The position numbers were made by a program, and so were the translations under genes. Of a DNA stretch of 45,073 bases, positions 25,808 through 33,797 are shown in pieces. Within the stretch, counting starts at the first letter, position 1. The number at the start of each line of letters is the position of its first letter. Source of the stretch: Flavobacteriales bacterium UBA5933 (GTDB lineage: Bacteria > Bacteroidota > Bacteroidia > Flavobacteriales > Weeksellaceae); the NCBI GenBank assembly GCA_002430925.1, contig DJDD01000201.1, positions 15,683 through 60,755 of the forward strand, read 5' to 3'. The notes beneath the pieces are model-generated. The model was not told the origin of the DNA. It made no database searches and worked only from the letters and a program-made list of their open reading frames with translations.

Positions 25808-27433
25808 TTAATAACCAGGGTTTTGAGTTAAGTTTTTATTAATTACAATAATATTGTTTGGAATAGGAAATAATGCTCTTGTTGCAGCAACTGATGTCCC
25901 ATTTTGAGCACCTCCTTTAAATGGCCAATTGTAATTTGATGCATACTTATTGAAACGAATTAAATCAGTACGTCTTGTTCCTTCCCAATACATTTCTCTT
26001 GCTCTTTCATCTAAAATAAAATCTAAACTCAATTGAGAATTAGTAATATTTCCAGATGTATCTCCGTATGCTCTTGTACGCAATTCATTGATTAAATTTA
26101 GAGCAGTACCACGATCACCACCAGATCCGCCTCTTAAAACTGCTTCAGCATAGTTCAAGTAAATCTCTGCCAATCGAATCAAAGGAACATCTGTGTCTAC
26201 GTATTCACCTGTAGTATCTTTAGCACCTGTACCGTCAGCTCTTTTGTTTGACCATTTTGTTACAGCATAACCTTCTGCAAAAGTTCCTATGGTATTTATT
26301 TCTAATGATTGACCATCTGTAAAAAACATTGCTCGTTTATCCTTCCAAGTAGTTGGTTCTCCATTTTGTTTTGTAGAAGAAATTGAACTTGAGAATTGGT
26401 CAACAAGTGCTTTTGTAGTACGTGGACCTCCCCAGCCTCCATTTACGCCATAATCTGTAGCTTTCATATTTCCTCCAATAGAAGCTTTTACTAAGAATGT
26501 AGAACCTCCGTATGTTCGAGAATTTGTACCATCAAAATTTAATGTAAAAATAGCTTCATTTTGTGCTCCATTAGAATCATTATCAGCTAAAAATAATTCG
26601 TCATACGCACTTCCATTACCATTAACATCCTTAGTATTTAATGTATATCCTGATTGCATTGCTAATTTAGAATAAGTCACTGCATCTGTATATCTATTTT
26701 CACCAATCCAAGTTTCGGCATTTAAGTACAAACGAGAAAGTAAGGCTTGTGCAGCAACTTTATCCACACGTCCATATTCATTTGTACGCCCTTCTTTTAA
26801 TTCTAGTTCAATAGTTTTTAATTCACTTTCAACAAAATCAAAAATAGCTTTACGATTACTTTGTTGAGGTAATTCTGAAGATATAGCAGTAACTAATGGA
26901 ACATTTCCATAAAAATCTAATAAATTATAGTATACATATGCACGAATAAAACGAGCTTCGGCTATATATGCTTTTACCTCTTGATCATTTTCAGCTAGTT
27001 TTTCAGCATTTGCAATAAATGAATTAGAAAAAGAAACTGTCTGGGCTAAACGATAATACATAGCTTCTACAAATGTATTACTTGTACTCCAAGAAATATT
27101 ATGTAAATCAGGAACACCTGGGTCTCCCCAACCAATTACAGATTCATCAGTTGTTAATACATTTAAATGAAATAATAAACGAGAGTATTGAGAAGAACCT
27201 TCATCAACACCTTCTATATCTCCACTTCCAGAAGGTCCTTGCTGACCTGTTAATGCTAAAGAAGCGTATACTTTAGCTAAAGCAGACTTTGCGGTTGATG
27301 CGTCTTTAAAGACATCAAACTCTGTATATGTATCAGGGTCGTTTGGTAATAAATCTAAATCATCTTGACAAGACGAGATAGAAAAAGCCATGAATGCGGC
27401 TAATATATATGTTGAAATTGTTTTCTTTTTCAT
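25808..27433 (-). CDS. susD: SusD/RagB-family starch-binding lipoprotein
   Basis: This 541-residue surface lipoprotein has C22 in SISSCQDDLDLLPND and an acidic stretch after the cysteine. The body shows the SusD helical repeats, with LNVLTTDESVIGWGD, IAEARFIRAYVYYNLLDFYG and the C-terminal LDFILDERAREMYWEGTRR typical of RagB/SusD. It caps the SusC channel and delivers oligosaccharides to it. It lies 9 nt after susC and is followed directly by susE. The gene neighbours point to an alpha-glucan substrate. Confidence 0.95.
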   Translation of the reverse strand: MKKKTISTYILAAFMAFSISSCQDDLDLLPNDPDTYTEFDVFKDASTAKSALAKVYASLALTGQQGPSGSGDIEGVDEGSSQYSRLLFHLNVLTTDESVIGWGDPGVPDLHNISWSTSNTFVEAMYYRLAQTVSFSNSFIANAEKLAENDQEVKAYIAEARFIRAYVYYNLLDFYGNVPLVTAISSELPQQSNRKAIFDFVESELKTIELELKEGRTNEYGRVDKVAAQALLSRLYLNAETWIGENRYTDAVTYSKLAMQSGYTLNTKDVNGNGSAYDELFLADNDSNGAQNEAIFTLNFDGTNSRTYGGSTFLVKASIGGNMKATDYGVNGGWGGPRTTKALVDQFSSSISSTKQNGEPTTWKDKRAMFFTDGQSLEINTIGTFAEGYAVTKWSNKRADGTGAKDTTGEYVDTDVPLIRLAEIYLNYAEAVLRGGSGGDRGTALNLINELRTRAYGDTSGNITNSQLSLDFILDERAREMYWEGTRRTDLIRFNKYASNYNWPFKGGAQNGTSVAATRALFPIPNNIIVINKNLTQNPGY

Positions 27434-27442
27434 TGTGATTTC

Positions 27443-30358
27443 TTAAAAGTTAACATTTAAACCAAATACAAATGTTCTTGGTCTTGGATAAAAATTATTA
27501 TCAATGCCTCTATACATTTCAGGATCTAATCCACTATAGTTAGTAAAAACAGCAACATTTTGCACTGCTCCGTACATACGAATATCAACACCTTGGATAG
27601 CTTGTTTTAAGTTGTATCCTAATGTAATATTATCGATACGGAAAAATGAAGCGTCCTCTATAAAATAGTCACTTAACAAGTTTCCTTCTGTAACATTTGT
27701 AAAACCTGAATTATAATAACTTGTATGAACATTTGATAAGAAATTTTGCCCATTACCAGTTGCTTTTCTACTGTATCCTTTTGCAGAAGCTACATTATTA
27801 TAGGCATAATTACCTAAACTAGCACGTGCAGTAGCACTTAAATCCCAGTTTTTGTAACGGAAATAAGTATTAAATCCCATAGTTACTTTAGCAAAAGGGC
27901 TTTTATGGATATATCTATCACTATTGTTTATGATTCCATCTCCATTTAAATCTTCAAAAGCACCTTCTATAGGTTTACCGTTTGCATCATATACTTGTTT
28001 GTAAACATAGAAACTAAAAGGAGCTTCTCCTTCACGTTGTATTTGTATATTATTTCCTGTTCCACCGTCTATACCTCCAGTTAAATTATCTGTGGATAAT
28101 TTTTTGATTTTATTATCATTGTAAGCAATGTTATAACCAAATGACCAATCAAAATCTTTTGATTTGATGATGTCTGCATTAATGCTAAATTCAATCCCTT
28201 TGTTTTCCATATCACCGATATTTTTATCGATCATATTTCCGAAATTAGTGAAAGGATCTACATAGACTTTAGATATTAAATCTTTTGTTTTTTTAGCATA
28301 TACATCAACAGTACCATATATTCTATTTTTAAACAAAGAGTAATCTATACCAGCATTTAAAGTGTTAGATATTTCCCATTTCAAATCTTTGTTTAATGGG
28401 TCAGGACGATATGTTTGATAGAAAGTTGAACCAAATTGATAATAAGCAGATGATTGAGACCCTTGGTAACGAGTTAAGTATAAATAATCTCCTAGACCAT
28501 TAACATTACCTACTTGTCCATAACCAACACGTAGTTTAAGATCATTAATAACAGAGTTTCCTTTCAAAAATTCTTCATTTGCTATATTCCATGCAGCGGC
28601 AACAGAAGGAAAATATCCCCAACGATCATCAGGATTTAATTTTGAAGAAGCGTCAGCTCTTAGTGTTGCAGTAACAATATAACGATTGTCATAATTGTAA
28701 TTTAAACGACCATAATATGAAATTAAAGAACTTTGCCAACGGTCTTTAAATAGATAAGTATTATTTTGTTCTTCAAGTAAGCTATCATATTTATCAACAT
28801 CATAATCAAAGAATTGATAACCATAACCAGCAACTAAATTAATATTATGTTTTCCAAAATCTTTGTTGAAGGTTAAATATGCATCTAATAATTTATTCGA
28901 AAACTGATTACTGAAAGTTGTTTTAGAACCGTGCCAATTATCTAGTTGACTAGGTAAATTAGCTGATGTTAACTTACGACCATTTGCATCAGAAATGTCG
29001 TATCCTAAATTAACAGTTGCAGTAACAGATGGTAAAAAATGTAATTTGTAATCTACCTTTGCATTACCAACAAAACGTCTAACTTCTGATGTGTCATTAA
29101 CTTCATTAATAAGAGCAACAGGGTTATTTGGTGCTAAATTATGTTTTACAGCTCCATCCATCCATGTATAATATCCTCCAAAAATATTAGCCCCAGAATA
29201 CACTGGTTGTGTAGGATCAAACTCTAATGCAGCTCCAATAGCATCTCTATTCGCAAATTGATTTTCTATGTATGAACCTCTAGCATTAATATCAAATTTT
29301 AAATGATTATCTAAAAAAGCAGGTGATAAATTAAAGGATGCAGTTGTTCTATTAATGTTATCTCCTTTTAAGATACCATCTTGATTTGTATTAGATAAAG
29401 AGAAACGAGCTGGCATATTATCCCCAATTTTTCCCATTGCACTTAAGCTATGTTCAAAACCAACAGCTGTTTTATAAATTTCTTTTTGCCAATCTGTATT
29501 TGCACTTCCTAATCTAGCAATTTCAGCAGCGGTTCCTTTTTGGTTTACCAATTCACGAAATTGATTCGCATTCATCATATCTATATATCCTTCAGGTTGA
29601 TAGATGGATGTTGTAGAATTATAACTATATTTAAAACCTTTTCCTTTACCTCTTTTTGTTGTAACCATTACAACACCATTTGCAGCACGAGAACCGTAAA
29701 TAGCCGTAGCAGAAGCATCTTTTAATACAGTCATAGTCTCGATGTCATTTGGATTTAAAAAGTCCAAAGGATTACGAGAACCACCTATATTTGTCTCAGA
29801 TAAAGGAACTCCATCTACAACGTATAAAGGTTGAGAATTTAATGATAAAGAGCTATTTCCTCTAATAATAATATTTTGACCATCACCAGGAGCTCCACCA
29901 GCTGATGTTACTACAACACCAGATATTTTTCCAGTAACTAATTCCTGAGCTGAAGTTATGGAACCTTTATTGAAGTCTTTGGAATTTAACTGATTAACAG
30001 ATCCAGTTATATCTTCTTTTTTTGCTGTACCATAACCAATAATAACAACTTCCTTTAAAGCTTCAGTTGATTTAGCCATACGAAGCTGTAATTGTGTTTG
30101 TCCAGCATATGTTATTTCTTGATCATCAAAACCAAAATAGCTGATTGTAATGATATCTCCGTCATTTGCTTCTAATGTAAAATTACCTTGATCATCAGAA
30201 ACAGTAGATTCGCCAGATGTAATGTTCGTAACATCAGCACCAGATAGAATCGAATTGCTAGTGCTATCATATACAGTACCTTTAACTGCTTCTTGAGCAG
30301 ATAAAATAGCAGGTGTTGATAGTACTAATGCAAGAAGAGTTTGTTTAAAAATCCTCAT
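27443..30358 (-). CDS. susC: SusC/RagA-family TonB-dependent outer-membrane transporter
   Basis: This 971-residue protein has a signal peptide (to about residue 21, AILSAQ). A carboxypeptidase-regulatory-like domain follows (GTVYDSTSNSILSGADV), then the TonB-box/plug region (EVVIIGYGTAKKEDITGS, IIIRGNSSLSLNSQPLYVV and DGVPLSETNIGG). A large beta-barrel ends in FVFGLNVNF with terminal Phe. It imports malto-oligosaccharides into the periplasm using TonB-ExbBD energy (encoded elsewhere). It leads the susCDE operon, divergent from the LacI regulator, with a consensus -10 box upstream. Confidence 0.96.
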   Translation of the reverse strand: MRIFKQTLLALVLSTPAILSAQEAVKGTVYDSTSNSILSGADVTNITSGESTVSDDQGNFTLEANDGDIITISYFGFDDQEITYAGQTQLQLRMAKSTEALKEVVIIGYGTAKKEDITGSVNQLNSKDFNKGSITSAQELVTGKISGVVVTSAGGAPGDGQNIIIRGNSSLSLNSQPLYVVDGVPLSETNIGGSRNPLDFLNPNDIETMTVLKDASATAIYGSRAANGVVMVTTKRGKGKGFKYSYNSTTSIYQPEGYIDMMNANQFRELVNQKGTAAEIARLGSANTDWQKEIYKTAVGFEHSLSAMGKIGDNMPARFSLSNTNQDGILKGDNINRTTASFNLSPAFLDNHLKFDINARGSYIENQFANRDAIGAALEFDPTQPVYSGANIFGGYYTWMDGAVKHNLAPNNPVALINEVNDTSEVRRFVGNAKVDYKLHFLPSVTATVNLGYDISDANGRKLTSANLPSQLDNWHGSKTTFSNQFSNKLLDAYLTFNKDFGKHNINLVAGYGYQFFDYDVDKYDSLLEEQNNTYLFKDRWQSSLISYYGRLNYNYDNRYIVTATLRADASSKLNPDDRWGYFPSVAAAWNIANEEFLKGNSVINDLKLRVGYGQVGNVNGLGDYLYLTRYQGSQSSAYYQFGSTFYQTYRPDPLNKDLKWEISNTLNAGIDYSLFKNRIYGTVDVYAKKTKDLISKVYVDPFTNFGNMIDKNIGDMENKGIEFSINADIIKSKDFDWSFGYNIAYNDNKIKKLSTDNLTGGIDGGTGNNIQIQREGEAPFSFYVYKQVYDANGKPIEGAFEDLNGDGIINNSDRYIHKSPFAKVTMGFNTYFRYKNWDLSATARASLGNYAYNNVASAKGYSRKATGNGQNFLSNVHTSYYNSGFTNVTEGNLLSDYFIEDASFFRIDNITLGYNLKQAIQGVDIRMYGAVQNVAVFTNYSGLDPEMYRGIDNNFYPRPRTFVFGLNVNF

Positions 30359-30392
30359 ATTTTTTCATGTTTTGTTTCGTTAATTTAAATCT

Positions 30393-30407
30393 ATATTTTT
30401 ACTTCTC
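30393..30407. promoter_or_regulatory. 15-nt motif shared with the MFS promoter region, copy 1
   Basis: ATATTTTTACTTCTC occurs here, in the susC leader, and again at 31682-31696 before the MFS gene. It may be a regulator site for the sugar regulon. Function is inferred only from the shared location. Confidence 0.3.
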
Positions 30408-30412
30408 GATTT

Positions 30413-30420
30413 CAAATGTA
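30413..30420 (-). promoter_or_regulatory. Candidate -10 box of susC
   Basis: Read on the minus strand, TACATTTG fits TAnnTTTG exactly, 55 nt before the susC start. An inverted repeat GTGTA/TACAC (30441-30455) covers the -33 region. Confidence 0.5.
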
Positions 30421-30466
30421 TGTTGTTTATTTTATTTATTGTGTACTAAATACACCTTTGGGTTAA

Positions 30467-30482
30467 ACGAAAACGTTTGCGT
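30467..30482. promoter_or_regulatory. Candidate LacI-family operator (susC/lacI)
   Basis: ACGAAAACGTTTGCGT is a pseudo-palindrome centred on CG, as expected for LacI/GalR-family operators, with one mismatch per half-site. It lies upstream of the susC -10 box and between susC and the regulator gene. Confidence 0.55.
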
Positions 30483-30582
30483 GTTAATAAATAATTAAAT
30501 TATCTATTTTTATGTGGTAGTTTTTAATAAAAAATACGGAAATTAGTAAATCAATATTAGTCATTTGAGTAATTAGAAGATC

Positions 30583-31602
30583 ATGAAGAAGAATTTAACA
30601 TTAAAACAGATAGCAAAAGAATTAGATGTTTCAATATCAACTGTTTCAAAGGCATTGAAGAATAGCGATGAAATAAGTGAAGCAACGAGAAATAAGATTC
30701 AAGCTTTTGCTAAACTGTATAATTATAAACCTAATAATATAGCATTAAGTCTTAAGAATCGTAAGACAAAAACAATTGCTGTTATTATTCCCGAAATAGT
30801 TCATGATTTTTTCGCTATGGTAATTAGTGGGATAGAAAATCTTGCAAATCAATATGGTTATAATGTTTTAATTTGTTTATCAAATGAGTCTTATGAAAGA
30901 GAAGTTATTAATATGGAAATGTTAGCTTCTGGTAGTATAGATGGGTTTGTAATTTCATTATCAAAAGAAACTCAAGCAAAAAAAGACTATCATCACATTA
31001 AAGAAATTATCAATCAAGGAATGCCTGTTGTTATGTTTGATCGTGTAACAAGAGAAGTATATACCGATAAAGTAATTATAGATGATGTATTAGCAACACA
31101 AGAAGCAATTCAGTATTTTATTAGTAAGGGACGTAAAAAAATTGGATTTATTACAACTCCAGATTATATTAGTGTTGGTCGTTTAAGAACAGAAGGTTAT
31201 AAACGTACATTAGAAGCTAATGGAATTAAAGTTAATGAGAACTTAATTTTACGAATAGAAGATGAATCTAATTTAGAAGCAACAATAGAAGAATTTTTTG
31301 AAAAGAACGATTTTGACGCTGTCATGGCTGTTAATGAATTATATGCTGTTAATGTTCTTAGAACAGCTTTAAATAGGGGAATGAAAGTTCCAGAAGATTT
31401 ACATCTTATTGCTTTTACTGATGGAGTAATTTCAAAAAATTCTATTCCTAGCATTTCTACTGTAAAACAAAATGCTTTTAAAATGGGAGAAATAGCTGCA
31501 CGTTTATTAATCCAAAAATTGGAATCTGAACATGAGCATGAACATTATATTACTGAAGTTGTAGGTACCGAATTATTACATCGTGAAACTACAACGATTT
31601 AG
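30583..31602 (+). CDS. LacI-family transcriptional regulator
   Basis: This 339-residue protein starts with a LacI helix-turn-helix and hinge (LTLKQIAKELDVSISTVSKA, then YKPNNIALSLKNRKTKTIAV). A periplasmic-binding-protein-like sensor domain follows, with FAMVISGIENLANQYGYNV, IDGFVISLSKETQ, VVMFDRVTR and SISTVKQNAFKMGEIAARLL. It sits between the outer-membrane import genes and the intracellular maltose genes, so it very likely controls both arms in response to maltose or a metabolite. Whether it acts as repressor or activator cannot be told. A candidate operator lies just upstream. Confidence 0.93.
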   Translation: MKKNLTLKQIAKELDVSISTVSKALKNSDEISEATRNKIQAFAKLYNYKPNNIALSLKNRKTKTIAVIIPEIVHDFFAMVISGIENLANQYGYNVLICLSNESYEREVINMEMLASGSIDGFVISLSKETQAKKDYHHIKEIINQGMPVVMFDRVTREVYTDKVIIDDVLATQEAIQYFISKGRKKIGFITTPDYISVGRLRTEGYKRTLEANGIKVNENLILRIEDESNLEATIEEFFEKNDFDAVMAVNELYAVNVLRTALNRGMKVPEDLHLIAFTDGVISKNSIPSISTVKQNAFKMGEIAARLLIQKLESEHEHEHYITEVVGTELLHRETTTI

Positions 31603-31681
31603 TGATTTTTTTTAGGTTAAATAGTTATTTTAGTAGCAATAATCCAAAAAAAAAGTTTTAACATTGTAACCAAATCAAAAC

Positions 31682-31696
31682 ATATTTTTACTTCTC
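31682..31696. promoter_or_regulatory. 15-nt motif shared with the susC leader, copy 2
   Basis: ATATTTTTACTTCTC is identical to 30393-30407. Here it lies 13 nt before the MFS -10 box, about where a -33 element would be expected. Confidence 0.3.
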
Positions 31697-31709
31697 AAAT
31701 AAAAAAATA

Positions 31710-31736
31710 TAGTTTTGATAAGCTGAAACGCTTATC
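31710..31736 (+). promoter_or_regulatory. MFS operon -10 box with overlapping inverted repeat
   Basis: TAGTTTTG (31710-31717) fits TAnnTTTG. Overlapping its last base is the inverted repeat GATAAGC (31717-31723) / GCTTATC (31730-31736), with AAACGCTT in the centre resembling AAACGTTT in the operator at 30467. The placement at the transcription start suggests repression. Confidence 0.45.
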
Positions 31737-31759
31737 GTAAATAATTAATAATTACGATA

Positions 31760-33106
31760 ATGGAAAAGCGTAGATTAAGTTTCTGGGAAATTTGGAACTT
31801 AAGTTTTGGATACTTTGGTATACAAATGGGGTTTGCTTTACAAAATGCAAACGCTAGTAGAATACTACAAACTTTTGGTGCAGATGTGCATCATCTTTCT
31901 TGGTTTTGGATTGTTGCTCCATTAATGGGATTGGTTGTACAACCAATTATAGGTCATTATTCGGACAAAACATGGGGACGATTTGGTCGCCGTAAACCTT
32001 ATTTTTTAGTAGGAGCTTTATTGGCTAGTTTAGGTTTAATCTTAATGCCTCAAGCTGGTGCATTTACTGCATTGTTACCTGCCTTATGGATGGGAGCAGG
32101 ATTTCTAATGATTATGGATGCCTCTTTTAATATTGCAATGGAGCCATTCCGAGCATTAGTTGCAGATATATTACCTTCGGATCAACGTACATTAGGATTT
32201 TCTGTACAAACTGCATTAATTGGATTTGGAGCTGTGTTAGGATCATGGTTACCATATATTCTTAGTAATTGGTTTGGAGTAAAAAGTACAACATCAGAAG
32301 GTGAAATTCCATTTCATTTAATTCTATCTTTTTTAATAGGAGCAATCGTTTTGATTATATCTGTTATAATAACTCTTTCGACTACAAAAGAATATTCTCC
32401 TGAAGAACTAGAAGCATTTGATCGTGCAGAAGGAAAAGAAATTATAAAAGAAGAAAAAACATCTTTATCAAATATTTTTAATGATTTTAAAAATATGCCT
32501 CAAACAATGAAACAATTGGGATGGGTGCAATTTTTTACATGGTTTGGATTATTTGGTATGTGGGTATTTGCAACACCAGCTATAGCACATCATGTTTATG
32601 ATTTGCCTTTGTCGGATACCTCTTCAATAACTTATAATGAAGCAGGAGATTGGGTTGGAATTATTTTCGGTGTGTATAACGCTATTTCTGCAATTTTTGC
32701 TTTCTTTTTACCTGCACTAGCACTAAAATTAGGAAGAAAAACAACTCATACTGTTTCTTTATTAATTGGAGGAATAGGATTAATTTCTATTTATTTTATT
32801 CATGACCCTAAATTATTGATTTTTTCAATGATGGGAGTAGGGATAGCATGGGCAAGTATTCTTGCAATGCCATATGCAATGTTAGCAGGAGCTATTCCTT
32901 CTAAGAAAATGGGAGTATATATGGGGATTTTTAATTTCTTTATTTGTATTCCACAAATTATCAATTCAATTTTAGGAGGACCAATAGTTAAATATATTTA
33001 TGGTGGAGATCCTGTGTACGCTATTATGATGAGTGGTGTTGCATTTATTATTGCTGCTTTATTAGTACAGCGTGTTCAGGATAACGAAAAACCAATCAAA
33101 GCATAA
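31760..33106 (+). CDS. MFS sugar transporter, probably maltose (SLC45/GPH-like)
   Basis: This is a 448-residue inner-membrane protein with about 12 membrane segments. GHYSDKTWGRFGRRKPY after the second segment is typical of the sucrose/maltose (SLC45, GPH-like) proton-coupled group. FRALVADILPSDQRTLGFS and SILAMPYAMLAGAIPSKKMG are also family-like. Next to maltose phosphorylase and beta-phosphoglucomutase, it should carry maltose or short maltodextrins from periplasm to cytoplasm. It leads the plus-strand operon, with pgmB starting 7 nt after its stop. Confidence 0.9.
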   Translation: MEKRRLSFWEIWNLSFGYFGIQMGFALQNANASRILQTFGADVHHLSWFWIVAPLMGLVVQPIIGHYSDKTWGRFGRRKPYFLVGALLASLGLILMPQAGAFTALLPALWMGAGFLMIMDASFNIAMEPFRALVADILPSDQRTLGFSVQTALIGFGAVLGSWLPYILSNWFGVKSTTSEGEIPFHLILSFLIGAIVLIISVIITLSTTKEYSPEELEAFDRAEGKEIIKEEKTSLSNIFNDFKNMPQTMKQLGWVQFFTWFGLFGMWVFATPAIAHHVYDLPLSDTSSITYNEAGDWVGIIFGVYNAISAIFAFFLPALALKLGRKTTHTVSLLIGGIGLISIYFIHDPKLLIFSMMGVGIAWASILAMPYAMLAGAIPSKKMGVYMGIFNFFICIPQIINSILGGPIVKYIYGGDPVYAIMMSGVAFIIAALLVQRVQDNEKPIKA

Positions 33107-33113
33107 CTTTATT

Positions 33114-33770
33114 TTGAAAACAAAAGCATTTATTTTCGATTTAGATGGTGTTATTGTAGATACTGCAAAATACCATTTCTTAGCATGGCAAAACGTAGCT
33201 AAATCTTTAGGAATTAATTTTACTCATGAAGATAATGAACAATTAAAAGGGGTTTCTCGTGTACAATCTTTAGAATTAATTCTTGCATTAGGAAATGTTC
33301 AAATTACTGATGAACAAAAACAAGAATATCTATTAAAAAAGAATGAAGAATACCTGACATATATTGAGAAGATGGATGAATCTGAAATTCTTCCAGGAGT
33401 AATGGATGTACTTAATTTTCTTAAGGAGAATAAACAACCAATTATTTTAGGTTCAGCATCTAAAAATGCACGTCCTATTTTAGAAAAAGTAAATATCCTT
33501 CATTATTTTGATGACATCGTTGACGGCAATGATGTATCAAATGCGAAACCAGATCCTGAAGTGTTTTTAGTAGGAGCTAAAAAGGCAAATCAAACAGCAG
33601 CAAATTCAATTGTTTTTGAAGATTCAGTTGCAGGGATTCAAGCTGCAAATAGTGCAGGAATGACAAGCGTTGGAATAGGAGAAAAATCAGTATTAAATGA
33701 AGCAGATTATAACTTCAATGACTTTACTGAAATTTCAAAAGATTTTCTATTAAAATTAATCAATCAATAA
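33114..33770 (+). CDS. pgmB: Beta-phosphoglucomutase
   Basis: This 218-residue HAD-superfamily enzyme converts beta-glucose 1-phosphate into glucose 6-phosphate. I chose the TTG at 33114, 7 nt after the MFS stop. It puts FDLDGVIVDTAKYHF at the expected N-terminal place (nucleophile D9, acid/base D11). The alternative GTG at 33072 would add 14 residues and lie inside the MFS gene. KGVSRVQSLELIL, GSASKNARPILEK, NAKPDPEVFLVGAKK and FEDSVAGIQAA complete the beta-PGM signature. It precedes the GH65 phosphorylase that makes its substrate. Confidence 0.92.
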   Translation: MKTKAFIFDLDGVIVDTAKYHFLAWQNVAKSLGINFTHEDNEQLKGVSRVQSLELILALGNVQITDEQKQEYLLKKNEEYLTYIEKMDESEILPGVMDVLNFLKENKQPIILGSASKNARPILEKVNILHYFDDIVDGNDVSNAKPDPEVFLVGAKKANQTAANSIVFEDSVAGIQAANSAGMTSVGIGEKSVLNEADYNFNDFTEISKDFLLKLINQ

Positions 33771-33797
33771 TATTTACAAACAACAATAAAATTAAAA

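Noticed and set aside
33072..33113. Earlier GTG start for beta-phosphoglucomutase
   Set aside because: It adds 14 residues before the conserved HAD motif and lies inside the MFS gene. The TTG at 33114 fits the family N-terminus and the 7-nt spacing.
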